DNA from: Fastidiosipila sp.
GTDB lineage: Bacteria; Bacillota; Clostridia; Saccharofermentanales; DTU023
Direction: 5' to 3'
Assembly (NCBI GenBank): GCA_012837885.1
Contig: DUQI01000058.1
Location: 1 to 38,800 of the forward strand
Length of the DNA: 38,800 nt
Shown: positions 7,171-16,340 of the stretch, piece after piece
Layout: each line of letters begins with the position of its first letter
Numbering within the stretch: the first letter of the stretch is position 1
The notes under the pieces: generated by a model
Databases searched by the model: none
Seen by the model: the letters and a program-made list of their open reading frames with translations, nothing else
Told to the model about the DNA's origin: nothing
Position numbers and translations under genes: made by a program

Positions 7171-7206
7171 ACAAAAACGGGCAACGTATGCTACGCTACC
7201 CGTTTT
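7171..7206 (-). terminator. Intrinsic terminator of tRNA-Pro
   Basis: AAAACGGG (7174-7181) pairs with CCCGTTTT (7199-7206), with further pairing of AGCGTA and TACGTT inside. The minus strand continues with a T-rich run. It sits 7 bp past tRNA-Pro and separates it from thyA. Confidence 0.85.
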
Positions 7207-7212
7207 ACTTGA

Positions 7213-7288
7213 TGGTCGGAGTGAGAAGACTTGAACTTCCGGCCTCTTGGTCCCGAACCAAGCGCTCTACCACCTGAGCCACACCCCG
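7213..7288 (-). tRNA. tRNA-Pro (anticodon CGG)
   Basis: A 76-nt tRNA with acceptor CGGGGTG/CACTCCG (one G-U pair), discriminator A and encoded CCA. The anticodon stem CTTGG/CCAAG encloses TTCGGGA, giving anticodon CGG. It is a single-gene unit. Confidence 0.96.
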
Positions 7289-7300
7289 ATCCCGCAAGAA

Positions 7301-7329
7301 AGTGTACCTTGCTTTTTCAGACTTGTCAA
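7301..7329 (-). promoter_or_regulatory. Promoter of tRNA-Pro
   Basis: On the minus strand TTGACA (7324-7329) is followed after 17 bp by TACACT (7301-7306), 13 bp before the mature tRNA 5' end. Confidence 0.82.
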
Positions 7330-7413
7330 TTTTCACTTGATCGAAGCATGCATAATGACCTCGCTCAGAAAAATCGAAAGGAATGACGAGTGAAAATCAT
7401 ACGTTTTCCCCGC

Positions 7414-8397
7414 TTAAGGAAAACGTAAAAGCCACGCCGTCATCACGTCAAGCGTGGCGTCCGTATGGGTTTCCATCGGACAGTGTCCCGCCCCTTCTAT
7501 GATCTCCACTTTCACATCATCACGAACCGCGAGTAACGGATCCAACTCACTTAGCGGTACCCACGTATCGTTTTCTCCCCAGATTGCGAGAATCGGCGCC
7601 GGCATGTCGCGGGTGTTCTCCAGATCTTCGCTCTTTGACGTCTTAAACATGGAAGACAACGAGCGCGCCGTGCCCGGCAGCCGAAGGGGCGCGAGATAAC
7701 CTTCGACTTCCTCCGGTGTCGGTTCTCTGCCGTATGCCGAACCAAGAAAACGCGTGATATTTGATTCAGTCAAAAGCCAGTGTTCGATCGCCACCTGAAA
7801 CCATTGTGACATCGGCGGCAGCGTGGCGATAAAAGAGTTTTGCGAACGATCCGTCAACGCCGGATCGATTAAAACAAGGCTCTTGGTCCTATTACTCTCT
7901 TCTAGACTCATGGCGACGATACTGCCACCGCCCATGCTGTGTCCCGCCAGATGCCAGCCATCCGAAGCGATCTTTCCGCTCAGTTCCTCGTCGATACTTC
8001 TCAACACCCGCCAAATATCTCGCGCCCGGTTCTGCTGGCTGTGATCGTAATCGAGTGGCCTGTCACTGTAGCCAAAGCCCGGTAAATCAAGTGAAAGAAC
8101 GAAGAATCCTTGCTCCGCCAACCGCGGCGCCAGTGCCTGAAACGAGAAGGTGGATCCGGCGAGTCCGTGTACGAGAAGCACCTTGCCGGTGATCGTTTTG
8201 TCTTCCGGTCGATCGATGCGGTAATGGAACGTCACACCATCGATGGTTACAAAGTGACTATTCTCAAATGGCGTCTGATGATCGAAAGCAGGAACAGAGA
8301 GCGGAATTAGGTAAGGCAAAATGATAAACGCGAGCAGAATAATCGCGATGATTTTGACGATGGTCCGACCGCTTTTTCTGCGTGCTTTGTTTTTCAT
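7414..8397 (-). CDS. Membrane-anchored alpha/beta hydrolase
   Basis: A 327-aa alpha/beta-fold hydrolase. A basic N-terminus and a hydrophobic segment at about residues 13-34 act as signal anchor, so the catalytic domain is probably outside the membrane. VLLVHGLAGSTFSF forms the oxyanion-hole HG region, and GHSMGG is the nucleophile elbow with the catalytic Ser. IWGENDTWVP carries the acid, and GAGHCPMETH carries the catalytic His. A hairpin, ACGTTTTCC / GGAAAACGT (7401-7426), overlaps the stop codon and may end the transcript. The minus-strand -10 candidate TATAAT is at 8436-8441. The substrate is unknown. Confidence 0.88.
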   Translation of the reverse strand: MKNKARRKSGRTIVKIIAIILLAFIILPYLIPLSVPAFDHQTPFENSHFVTIDGVTFHYRIDRPEDKTITGKVLLVHGLAGSTFSFQALAPRLAEQGFFVLSLDLPGFGYSDRPLDYDHSQQNRARDIWRVLRSIDEELSGKIASDGWHLAGHSMGGGSIVAMSLEESNRTKSLVLIDPALTDRSQNSFIATLPPMSQWFQVAIEHWLLTESNITRFLGSAYGREPTPEEVEGYLAPLRLPGTARSLSSMFKTSKSEDLENTRDMPAPILAIWGENDTWVPLSELDPLLAVRDDVKVEIIEGAGHCPMETHTDATLDVMTAWLLRFP

Positions 8398-8516
8398 TTA
8401 TTTTTTTGATCCCCACCCGCGCTTACTTTTACTTAATTATAGCGACCGACCGGCGAATTCATGAGATTGGAAACTAAATAGATATATGACGAAACGCAGG
8501 TGACAATCAGTCTTGA

Positions 8517-9191
8517 TTAAGGTGCCGTTATATACATCTCGAGTCCTTCGAACTTTGTCTTCTTGATACCACTCACCTTCATCAGATCACTCGGTTTTTG
8601 AAACGGGCCGTTTTCTTCCCTATATCTGATGATCGCGCCGGCCGTCGCCGGTCCAATGCCGGGTAGCTTCATAAGCAGCGACTCATCGGCCGTATTGATA
8701 TTGACTTTGTCGGAAGGCGTACCTGGTAACGGTTTGATCAAGGTCAAAAGCCCGGGATCATCAGCGAGTTCAGTTATGGTGGGAATGTAGAACATCTGAT
8801 GCGCCAGAACTTTCATCGCCAGGTTGATTTGGTCTCTCGCCGCATCCTCGCGCAACCCGCCGGCTTCCTCCACCACATCGGCCAGTATCGTGCCGTCCGG
8901 CACATAATAGAGCCCTGGCAGATAGACGGCGCCGGTCAAATAGACAGGGAAATGCTCGCGTTCGTCGATCGTCAGGATCGAGTGAAATTCATCGTCCGAA
9001 GATCCAGCCGGTGTCTGTTTTATTGCTTCTGTCTCGCTTTCCGGCAAGGGGATGACTGTCAGATCGAGGCGATCGTTTTTCGGCCAAAAGATCCAGACCG
9101 GTATCGCGATCAGGATGATAATGGGCAATAACCAGAGTTTTGATAATTTTTCTTGTGCGCGTGCAGGCAACGCTGATCGTTTCTTATCCAT
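8517..9191 (-). CDS. comEA: ComEA-like competence DNA-binding protein
   Basis: A 224-aa protein with one N-terminal transmembrane anchor (LWLLPIIILIAIPVWIFW region). It has an extracellular SLBB-like domain (VYLTGAVYLPGLYYVPDG) and a C-terminal helix-hairpin-helix pair (VNINTADESLLMKLPGIGP and the following AGAIIRYREENGPF). ComEA binds incoming double-stranded DNA at the cell surface during transformation. It follows rsfS, the common Bacillota neighbour, but no comEB or comEC lies beside it here. Neither the ATG at 9191 nor one at 9242 has a clear ribosome binding site. I prefer 9191 because its product begins with the basic stretch expected before the anchor. Confidence 0.88.
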   Translation of the reverse strand: MDKKRSALPARAQEKLSKLWLLPIIILIAIPVWIFWPKNDRLDLTVIPLPESETEAIKQTPAGSSDDEFHSILTIDEREHFPVYLTGAVYLPGLYYVPDGTILADVVEEAGGLREDAARDQINLAMKVLAHQMFYIPTITELADDPGLLTLIKPLPGTPSDKVNINTADESLLMKLPGIGPATAGAIIRYREENGPFQKPSDLMKVSGIKKTKFEGLEMYITAP

Positions 9192-9281
9192 ACGTTTAAT
9201 ATGGATGAAAACGAGTATCGGCGTTATCGCGGCCTCAGACATAAGACGACCATAGCCGTCAGCTTACGTCGTGGTTTTGCC

Positions 9282-9674
9282 TTATTCTATATCCGTCTCG
9301 CCCGCTTTTTCTTCAACCAATCGTCTGCCGCGATCGCTCCACAGTTTTTCCAGATTATAAAAGGAGCGCTCTTCAGACAAAAAGAGATTGACGATCACAT
9401 CACCGTAATCGAGTAGTATCCAGCGTCTGCCGTCCTCTCCTTCGACATGATGCGGCAACAGGTCGAACTCCTCTTTCAGCTTAAATTCCACTTCATCAGC
9501 CAGACTCTTGATATGCGTCTGGTTGTTTGCCGTGGCTACAATAAAAAAGTCGGCCAAGACCGTCTTTCCTTCCACGCTGATCCGCTCGATATCCTTGGCG
9601 TTCTTTTGGTCAAGAATCGCTTCGATGCGCTCAGCCAATGCTTTTTGTCGTTCCAGTTCCGTGTGTTCGTTCAA
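9282..9674 (-). CDS. rsfS: Ribosomal silencing factor RsfS
   Basis: A 130-aa protein of the Iojap/YbeB family. Family hallmarks seen are VLADFFIVATANNQTH, a central VEGEDGRRWILLDYGDVIVNLF and FYNLEKLW near the C-terminus. RsfS binds ribosomal protein uL14 and blocks subunit joining when nutrients are short. The start is a TTG at 9674 with AAAGGAG about 8 bp upstream. It normally follows yqeK directly; here a DUF2254 gene intervenes. Confidence 0.94.
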   Translation of the reverse strand: MNEHTELERQKALAERIEAILDQKNAKDIERISVEGKTVLADFFIVATANNQTHIKSLADEVEFKLKEEFDLLPHHVEGEDGRRWILLDYGDVIVNLFLSEERSFYNLEKLWSDRGRRLVEEKAGETDIE

Positions 9675-9772
9675 ATGGTCAACTCCTTTTTTGACGTTGC
9701 CTTATTATACGATGTGTGCCGAGAAAAAAGATACAGGCTATATAAAAATGGATCCGTCTCCTGCCTGATTGT

Positions 9773-11089
9773 TCAACTTACTCTGGCCAAACGTTTTTCA
9801 TGTTGCTTTTGAAATTCAACCTGGACGGCGCGAAGATGCTTTTTATCGAGGTCGTTCCCTGCATGCTCAAGCAAGGTGTCATACGCGTCAGCGAAGAACG
9901 TACCGATACTGTCTTTTGCACTGTCGTCGGCGATCAGGTAGATGAGGTACAGGCCTTCCAGGATGGCCTGCGCGACGGATGGATCTTCTTTGCCGTAATG
10001 GATCAGCTGATAAAAGTTCAGATACAGCTCTTCTTCGATACTGTACGTCTTATAGATGATTGTCGCATGCTCGCTGTCGCGCATCACGATAAAACGGTTC
10101 TTCGTGGCAAATAACTGACCGAGCAGACTGGATATCTTACCGATGCAATTGATCGCCGTATTCGGATCGTTGACGGCCGGACTTATGGCTCTCAGGGCAA
10201 TTTCGACGAGCATGGACAATTCGTGGTGATAATCGCGCGTATCGTTCTTCGCTTTGTTGAACAAAAAACACGCGGCGATGTCTTCACTGAAAGTCTTTTC
10301 ATCTTGCGCCTTGTTTTCTTTTCCGGGCGTATCGAGCAAGTGGAGATCGGCGATCTGCACCCCCTTTGCCACGTACTCACCGATCTTTTTCTCGATCACG
10401 AGTTCGCATGCGACGTCTGCCAGCCGCGAACGAAGCAGTTCGACATTCAGATCGTAAAAGTATCCCGTCTCGTTGGCTAAAATAGCAAGCGTGCGGTCCG
10501 ATTTATCCTCACCGATTCGCACCGCCTCTTTTCTTTCGGCCACTTCCTTTTCCACGAGTTCACAAGCTTCATCGTAGATATCCTGTACGACGTTGACGAT
10601 TCGGATATCGCGGATCACGCGCTGCACGAAGCGCATGAACTCGATCATGCTGGCGATCGCGTAGAGGACGCCGAGCGTACCGGCTAGTAACCGCTTATCG
10701 GAGGGGACGGCCTGAACGACGAAGAGGCTTAAGACAGCATAGAAAAAACCGCCGATAAAAATACCGATCAGGCTGAGCACATGCGGTTTGCTGATGAAGC
10801 GCTGCACGACACGCGGCGTAAAGCTCGAGCTGTACGTCGTCATGACCGTTAAGATCGTCGTAAAGGTAAACGTCGCGACCGTTAGAAAGACACCGGCGAC
10901 CGTCGTTAGAAACTGCTTCGACGTTTCCGCCGAAAGCAAAAACACCTGCGGCAGGCGCCCATACCAATCCGGTTGGCTGACATCGAACAACCAGACCACA
11001 AATAACAATAACAGTGATACGACCAGGTACTTCGTCGTATTGATCACATTTTTGTTGTTCGCATACCAGCGGTTAAGTATCGCCCTCAT
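9773..11089 (-). CDS. DUF2254 membrane protein
   Basis: A 438-aa predicted inner-membrane protein of family DUF2254. The N-terminal third holds four hydrophobic segments (near residues 20-40, 60-85, 105-125 and 135-150), and the conserved FLTVATFTFTTILTVMTTYSS lies in the second. The remainder is a soluble cytoplasmic-type region, with AISPAVNDPNTAINCIGKI as its most conserved stretch. Function is unknown. The gene sits on the same strand between nadD-yqeK and rsfS, splitting a usually contiguous pair. The ATG is preceded by GGGGAG at about 11 bp. Confidence 0.85.
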   Translation of the reverse strand: MRAILNRWYANNKNVINTTKYLVVSLLLLFVVWLFDVSQPDWYGRLPQVFLLSAETSKQFLTTVAGVFLTVATFTFTTILTVMTTYSSSFTPRVVQRFISKPHVLSLIGIFIGGFFYAVLSLFVVQAVPSDKRLLAGTLGVLYAIASMIEFMRFVQRVIRDIRIVNVVQDIYDEACELVEKEVAERKEAVRIGEDKSDRTLAILANETGYFYDLNVELLRSRLADVACELVIEKKIGEYVAKGVQIADLHLLDTPGKENKAQDEKTFSEDIAACFLFNKAKNDTRDYHHELSMLVEIALRAISPAVNDPNTAINCIGKISSLLGQLFATKNRFIVMRDSEHATIIYKTYSIEEELYLNFYQLIHYGKEDPSVAQAILEGLYLIYLIADDSAKDSIGTFFADAYDTLLEHAGNDLDKKHLRAVQVEFQKQHEKRLARVS

Positions 11090-11183
11090 GACAACGTCGT
11101 CTCCCCAATCGATGCAATCGGTGTCAACCGTTCTTTCATTAAAGATACAGCATTGACTGTATTATACATCCCCATCGATATGT

Positions 11184-12389
11184 CTATTTCTGCGGCTTGA
11201 AATGAGTCAAAGTCAGTTTCGCCGCTTTCGTAAACGGATGGACTTCCTTCTTGCTCCTGCTCAACGCCTTGAACACTTCGTTGATACATAGCTCCATAGC
11301 CAGATCGAGATCTTTTTTCGCCGCTTTCCTGATCGGTTCCAGATCCTTGAACGGCCGACCATACTCGCTCTTATCGGCCAGATAGATCACCTGATCGAGC
11401 GGCGTCATCAGGCCGCGACTCGTCGTATGGTAGAAGATCGCCGCCAACACATCGCGATCGGTGATGCCGAGTTTTTTTCGAGCGTAGTATGAACCGGCCG
11501 GGCCATGCGCGACCTCGTCGTTCAATATAGCGATGTTGCCGGCACGCTTGGCGTATTTCATCTGAAGCTTCATCGGCAGATGCTTGGCGCAGTCGTGGAC
11601 GAGGCCGGCAATCGCGGCCTGTGCGACGTCAAGGCCGTGCAGCCTCGCGAGACGCACGGCGTAGAGCATCACGTTCAAGGTGTGTACGCGCCGCTTTTGC
11701 GGCATCAGAGGCCATATCTCAATCTCGAGTTCCAATAGTCTATGCCACGTCTCATCGTCGATCGCGGCAATGTCTTTACCAAATTCATAGATGCGGTTCG
11801 ACTTGATAAACTGGTGGACGGCATCAGGTACGAGCTGGGAGACATCTTTTTCGGCCGCGAGCGCTTCTCTCAACAATGTGGACGATAACTCAATCGGCGG
11901 CATGTAAAAGAATTTGATCTTTGTACCGAATGCGGCGCGTAGCGCCTCCGCCTTCTCTTTGGCTTCCTGCTCATTCTGGTTTCCTCTGAGCGCAACCAAA
12001 AGCCTGACTTCCGCCGACAACTCCTTCGGTTTATGCCACGTCTCGAACGTGAACAACACGTCGGAACCGACGATCAGATCGAATTTTAGCGACTTGGCTT
12101 TACGGGCATAGACGCGGCGTAGATGACGCACCGTCTCGAGCGTGTAGTCGACACCTTTCGAGGCGATTTCATCATCCAGGAGTTCGACATAATTCAAGCC
12201 TGTCGTACCGAGTCTCGCCATCTCATAGCGATAGGCAGCAAGACTCATGCGATGCGATTTATGCGGCGCCGTACCGACCGGGATGACGAGAATCTTGTCG
12301 AGTTTTCCGGTCTCCCAGGCCGACTTGATCAAGGCCAGGTGACCGTTGTGGAACGGATCGAAAGAACCGCCGTAAATACCGATCCGCAT
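11184..12389 (-). CDS. nadD: NadD-YqeK fusion: nicotinate-nucleotide adenylyltransferase plus HD hydrolase
   Basis: A 401-aa two-domain protein. Residues 1 to about 205 are NadD, with GGSFDPFHNGH (residues 7-17) as the nucleotidyltransferase HxGH box and the late SSTLLRE motif; it makes deamido-NAD from NaMN and ATP. Residues from about 215 on are YqeK, an HD-domain protein reported to hydrolyse Ap4A symmetrically: RRVHTLNVM, GLVHDCAKHLP as the HD pair and YHTTSRGLM. In most Bacillota these are two adjacent genes. Here they are in one continuous frame, as in some Mollicutes and relatives. It starts 3 bp after prfB, implying coupled translation. Confidence 0.93.
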   Translation of the reverse strand: MRIGIYGGSFDPFHNGHLALIKSAWETGKLDKILVIPVGTAPHKSHRMSLAAYRYEMARLGTTGLNYVELLDDEIASKGVDYTLETVRHLRRVYARKAKSLKFDLIVGSDVLFTFETWHKPKELSAEVRLLVALRGNQNEQEAKEKAEALRAAFGTKIKFFYMPPIELSSTLLREALAAEKDVSQLVPDAVHQFIKSNRIYEFGKDIAAIDDETWHRLLELEIEIWPLMPQKRRVHTLNVMLYAVRLARLHGLDVAQAAIAGLVHDCAKHLPMKLQMKYAKRAGNIAILNDEVAHGPAGSYYARKKLGITDRDVLAAIFYHTTSRGLMTPLDQVIYLADKSEYGRPFKDLEPIRKAAKKDLDLAMELCINEVFKALSRSKKEVHPFTKAAKLTLTHFKPQK

Positions 12390-12392
12390 GTA

Positions 12393-13490
12393 TTAGGAAC
12401 CTGCCAGGAACGCTTCGATGAACGGATCGATCTCACCGTCCATGACACCGTCGACATCGCCCGTCTCGATGTTCGTGCGGTGATCTTTGACCATCGTGTA
12501 CGGACAAAAGACGTAGGAGCGGATCTGGCTACCCCAGGCGATATCCATCATATCGCCTTTCAAGTCCTCGATTTTCTCCAGATTGCGCTGTTGCGCCAGC
12601 TGATAAAGCTTTGCCTTCAGCATCTGTAGCGCCGTCTCTCTGTTTTGAATCTGTGATCTCTCATTCTGGCAGGCGACGACGATCCCGGTCGGCAGATGCG
12701 TCAGCCGCACCGCGGATGACGTCTTGTTGACATGCTGGCCGCCGGCGCCGGACGCACGGTACGTATCGACCCGCAGATCTTCCGCTCGAATGTCGATCTC
12801 GATCGAGCTGTCGAGTTCCGGCAGTACCTCGACCGAGGCGAATGATGTATGGCGGCGGCCGGAAGAATCGAATGGTGAAATACGCACCAGACGATGGACG
12901 CCATGCTCCGAACGCATATATCCATAGGCGTTCTCCCCTTCCACCTTAAACGAGACACTCTTGATCCCGGCTTCGTCCCCATCTTGATAATCGAGCACCG
13001 TCAACTGATACTCGTGTTCATCCGCCCAGCGCGCATACATGCGGTAGAGCATCTCGGTCCAGTCCTGCGCTTCGGTGCCGCCGGCACCGGCGTGCAACGT
13101 GACGAGCGCATTCGACGCGTCATGCTCACCGGTGAGGAGCGTCTCGAGACGAAGTTCATCTACTTTCTTGGTAAGTTCAACCAAAGCATCGCCCACTTCT
13201 TCAGCGATCTCCGGGTCGTCTTCTTCACTGCCGAGTTCGACCAACACTTGAAGGTCTTCGTAAGCGGCGACGAGATGACGGTAGCGGTCGATCCTGTTTT
13301 GCAGATGCTTCATCTTGGTCTGAAGCGTCTGCGCCTTTTCGACGTCCTGCCAAAAATCCGGTTCCGCTGCTCGCGCTTCGAGTTCAGCGACTTCATCGAC
13401 GAGACGGTCGATCGAGAGCGCTTCGCCGAGGCGCTCGATCGGCGCTTCAAGTTGCGCTATTTCCTGGTTGTAACGGTCGTATTCGATCAT
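12393..13490 (-). CDS. prfB: Peptide chain release factor 2
   Basis: A 365-aa class I release factor that reads UGA and UAA stop codons. The SPF tripeptide anticodon is seen in VRISPFDSSG, and the catalytic GGQ in GAGGQHVNKT. Full family length is reached in one continuous frame. The CTT-TGA programmed-frameshift site normally near codon 25 is absent; the frame reads GEALSIDRL there without a stop. The ATG lies 3 bp after the preceding membrane-protein stop and has only a weak ribosome binding site, so coupling is likely. Confidence 0.95.
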   Translation of the reverse strand: MIEYDRYNQEIAQLEAPIERLGEALSIDRLVDEVAELEARAAEPDFWQDVEKAQTLQTKMKHLQNRIDRYRHLVAAYEDLQVLVELGSEEDDPEIAEEVGDALVELTKKVDELRLETLLTGEHDASNALVTLHAGAGGTEAQDWTEMLYRMYARWADEHEYQLTVLDYQDGDEAGIKSVSFKVEGENAYGYMRSEHGVHRLVRISPFDSSGRRHTSFASVEVLPELDSSIEIDIRAEDLRVDTYRASGAGGQHVNKTSSAVRLTHLPTGIVVACQNERSQIQNRETALQMLKAKLYQLAQQRNLEKIEDLKGDMMDIAWGSQIRSYVFCPYTMVKDHRTNIETGDVDGVMDGEIDPFIEAFLAGS

Positions 13491-13493
13491 GAT

Positions 13494-14219
13494 TTATAGC
13501 CTAAAAGGACGGTCGACATGCGCCCGTCTAACGAGTGATTTATAAAGGATGCCGGTCAGCTTCGCCTTCGAGAGCACTTCCCAGGCGAACAAAAATCCGC
13601 CGAGCAAAGCTGCTGCCTGCACATTGCCGCCACCCATGCGGGTCGACAACAAGTTTAAGAGCATAAACAGACTGACGATGAACATGAAGCTCATCGCGAT
13701 ACTGAAACGTACGCCGAGCCCGAGTGCATAGCTCTTTTGCATCGCCGCCGGAATCGAGCTGTCCTTGACGATCAGCTCCGGCTGGACGAACAGAAAGAGC
13801 GAGACGAAGACGAGATACGGCAATAAAAAAAACTGGGCCGATAAGACAAAAGCGAGGCCGGTCAAAATCTGAAACAAAATGATCTTAAACCAGGTCAAAA
13901 ACGGGACCCGCTTGATACCATCCGTCTCTTCTTTCAAAAAATAACGCAGATAATCGACACCGGCGACAATGCCCAGGATCCGGATCAAGGCCTGGAGTAA
14001 GAGGAAATACCACTGTCCGGACGAAAGCCTCGGCAGCGCGACACGCCCTTCGCTGAATGCGATCAGACGCTCGATCAAGGGTGCGAAATCGGACTCGACA
14101 AACGGCAAAAGAAAGCCGGCGGCGAACATACCGGTCAGCACCACAAACCAGATGCGTACACGGCTTTCCGGTTCGAGATCAAAAAATTTTAAGGCTCTGA
14201 CGGCCGGTAGCATATTCAT
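13494..14219 (-). CDS. Polytopic membrane protein of unknown function
   Basis: A protein of about 241 aa with some six hydrophobic segments, starting IWFVVLTGMFAAGFLLPFV and ending in a short basic tail. No catalytic motif is visible, and I do not recognise the family; the layout is reminiscent of DUF975-like proteins but I would not assert it. Two in-frame ATGs exist (14237 and 14219), both with weak upstream sites. It ends 3 bp before prfB and probably leads that transcript. Confidence 0.75.
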   Translation of the reverse strand: MNMLPAVRALKFFDLEPESRVRIWFVVLTGMFAAGFLLPFVESDFAPLIERLIAFSEGRVALPRLSSGQWYFLLLQALIRILGIVAGVDYLRYFLKEETDGIKRVPFLTWFKIILFQILTGLAFVLSAQFFLLPYLVFVSLFLFVQPELIVKDSSIPAAMQKSYALGLGVRFSIAMSFMFIVSLFMLLNLLSTRMGGGNVQAAALLGGFLFAWEVLSKAKLTGILYKSLVRRAHVDRPFRL

Positions 14220-14337
14220 CACGTTCCAGATTAACACACGACGCCACGCGCGTCATAGATAGTCCGGTTACATTTTATGCAGACGCCAATCAGGTAGAGC
14301 CACCTTCTTTCCACACAAAGATTGTCCACTTTGTCAC

Positions 14338-14371
14338 TTGCCGCTCTTACTGCTAAGACGTACAATACGTC
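14338..14371 (+). promoter_or_regulatory. glnN promoter with palindrome over the -10
   Basis: TTGCCG (14338-14343) and TACAAT (14361-14366) are 17 bp apart. A perfect 6-3-6 palindrome, GACGTA-CAA-TACGTC (14357-14371), covers the -10 box, a position suited to a repressor. It does not match the GlnR consensus (TGTNA-N7-TNACA). Confidence 0.6.
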
Positions 14372-14409
14372 AATCGCAGGCGTCTTCACGCCCGATCCGG
14401 AGGCTTCTC

Positions 14410-16329
14410 ATGCGCATTGATGACTTTAAGGTAAGAGACGATCTGTTGTTTTCGATCCCGCCGGATAAACACGACAACGACAGTTTGACGGCGATTTTAA
14501 AACAGCACCCGGAAGTGCAGTTTGTCTCCTTGATGGGAGTCGATATCGCAGGCAACGATACGGACGAAAAAATTCCGGTCAACCGTTTTCTCGAGCACAT
14601 CGAAAGCTATCTGACGCACGGTGTACAGACGGACGGTTCTTCCGTCGTCCTGCCGTCGATCGCCACGATCAATGACGCCCAGATCGACCTGATCGCCGAC
14701 CTTCAGGTCAACTGGTATGTCGACTACAATTACGAAAACATCGACCCACAGACGAATAAACCGTGGGGTACGCTGAGAATCCCGGCGTTTTTGGTGCATA
14801 ACGGCCAGATGGTCTGTGCGCGCGCCACGCTGAAGCGAGCGCTCGACCAGGTGAACGACGTATTCTTCTCCGCCTTGTCATCTCGCCCCGATCTTTTTTC
14901 CGGGCTAGACATCCCGCTTCAGTCGATCGAAGCGTTCGAATTGACGGCGGCGACCGAACTCGAGTTCTGGGTGAGAACACCGGACGACATCATCAATCGC
15001 GAACACCTGTCGACGTCTCAGACGTTAAAAGAACAATACTGGAAGCGCACCAAGGGCATCGTCCGCTCGGCCCTCGAGCAGACCTTGAAACTGATGGAGC
15101 TCTACGGCTTTGCCCCGGAGATGGGACATAAGGAGGTCGGCGGCGTCAAAGCGCATTTGAGAGAGAGCGGCACGATGGATCATATACTGGAGCAGCTCGA
15201 GATCGACTGGCAGTACACGAGCGGTCTCCAGGCGGCCGACAATGAGTTATTCATCCGCATCCTGACGAAGGAGATCTTCCGCCTGCACGGTCTGGAAGCG
15301 TCTTTTATGGCCAAACCGATCCCTGGTGTTGCCGGCAACGGCGAACACACCCATGTGAACTACGTTGCCGTCTTAAAAGATAAGACGAAACTGAATCTCT
15401 TTGCGGCCAAAGACATGAGCAAGGACTATCTGAGCGTGATCGGCTGGGGCGCCCTGATGGGACTTTTGAAGCATTATCAGCCGCTCGTCGCACCATTTAT
15501 CTCAGCCAGCATCGACGCCTTTAACCGTTTGAAACCAGGCTTTGAGGCACCGACCCACGTCTCCGTGTCGATCGGTAGATCGCCCGCCGAACCGTCACGT
15601 AACCGTACCGTCTTGATCTGTCTCGTCAGAAACGAGCACGCACCTCAGGCGACGAGGTTTGAGCTGCGTGCGCCGAATCCGCACTCGAATCTCTACTTCG
15701 TCATGGCCGCCTCCAGTCAGGCGATGCTCGACGGCGTCGCCTATGTAATAAGAGACGTTCGCTCAGAGAAGGAACTCGAGGCCGAGCTGACAAAAGACGG
15801 AGACTCGACCGGGACGTATCTTTCATCAGACCGGATTTACCGCACCGAGGACGATATATTCACTTTGTATACGGAAGATGAACGTGACCGCTATTTCGGA
15901 AAGCCGGCCACGACCGTCTATGAGACACTCCGCCACCTCATCGAGTCGGCAGATCATCATGTATTGTTTGAAGGCGGCGTCTTCAGTGATCGACTGCTTC
16001 GTGCCTATACGAAGGCAATGCTCGATGCCTGGGAACTGGAGCTGAAAGACCGCATCCTGATGCAGAATCTTGTACAGATCAGAGATATCCGACCGGCCTT
16101 CAATGAGACATCTTTCGATGAACGAAACTGGCGCGAAATCGATCGCATACGAAAAACCCTCGCCAAAACCGACAGTATCAATGAATCGCTTTTCGACCAG
16201 ATCCGCGGCGCACTCGACAGGCGCGACCTCTATCAGGCTTCTATGCTGCACGCGAAAATGGATCAGCTGATGGAGACGCTCGACACGCTCTACGATCGCT
16301 ATGAGAAAAACCAGATCGAGCGTTTCTGA
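14410..16329 (+). CDS. glnN: Large glutamine synthetase (GSIII-like)
   Basis: A 639-aa glutamine synthetase, far longer than the 440-470 aa of GSI. The N-terminal beta-grasp has HGVQTDGSSVVLP. The catalytic domain has TAATELEFWV (metal-binding Glu residues), AGNGEHTHVNYVA (ATP/His loop), SRNRTVLICL and RFELRAPNPHSNLYF (Arg and Glu ligands). A helical C-terminal extension ends in coiled-coil-like sequence (DQLMETLDTLYDRYEKNQ). The size and C-terminal extension suggest the type III group. The start at 14410 has GGAGG 6 bp upstream, so an in-frame start near 14338 is rejected. It assimilates ammonium into glutamine. It converges with the ACT-domain gene, 11 bp away. Confidence 0.88.
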   Translation: MRIDDFKVRDDLLFSIPPDKHDNDSLTAILKQHPEVQFVSLMGVDIAGNDTDEKIPVNRFLEHIESYLTHGVQTDGSSVVLPSIATINDAQIDLIADLQVNWYVDYNYENIDPQTNKPWGTLRIPAFLVHNGQMVCARATLKRALDQVNDVFFSALSSRPDLFSGLDIPLQSIEAFELTAATELEFWVRTPDDIINREHLSTSQTLKEQYWKRTKGIVRSALEQTLKLMELYGFAPEMGHKEVGGVKAHLRESGTMDHILEQLEIDWQYTSGLQAADNELFIRILTKEIFRLHGLEASFMAKPIPGVAGNGEHTHVNYVAVLKDKTKLNLFAAKDMSKDYLSVIGWGALMGLLKHYQPLVAPFISASIDAFNRLKPGFEAPTHVSVSIGRSPAEPSRNRTVLICLVRNEHAPQATRFELRAPNPHSNLYFVMAASSQAMLDGVAYVIRDVRSEKELEAELTKDGDSTGTYLSSDRIYRTEDDIFTLYTEDERDRYFGKPATTVYETLRHLIESADHHVLFEGGVFSDRLLRAYTKAMLDAWELELKDRILMQNLVQIRDIRPAFNETSFDERNWREIDRIRKTLAKTDSINESLFDQIRGALDRRDLYQASMLHAKMDQLMETLDTLYDRYEKNQIERF

Positions 16330-16340
16330 TCAGTATAGGA

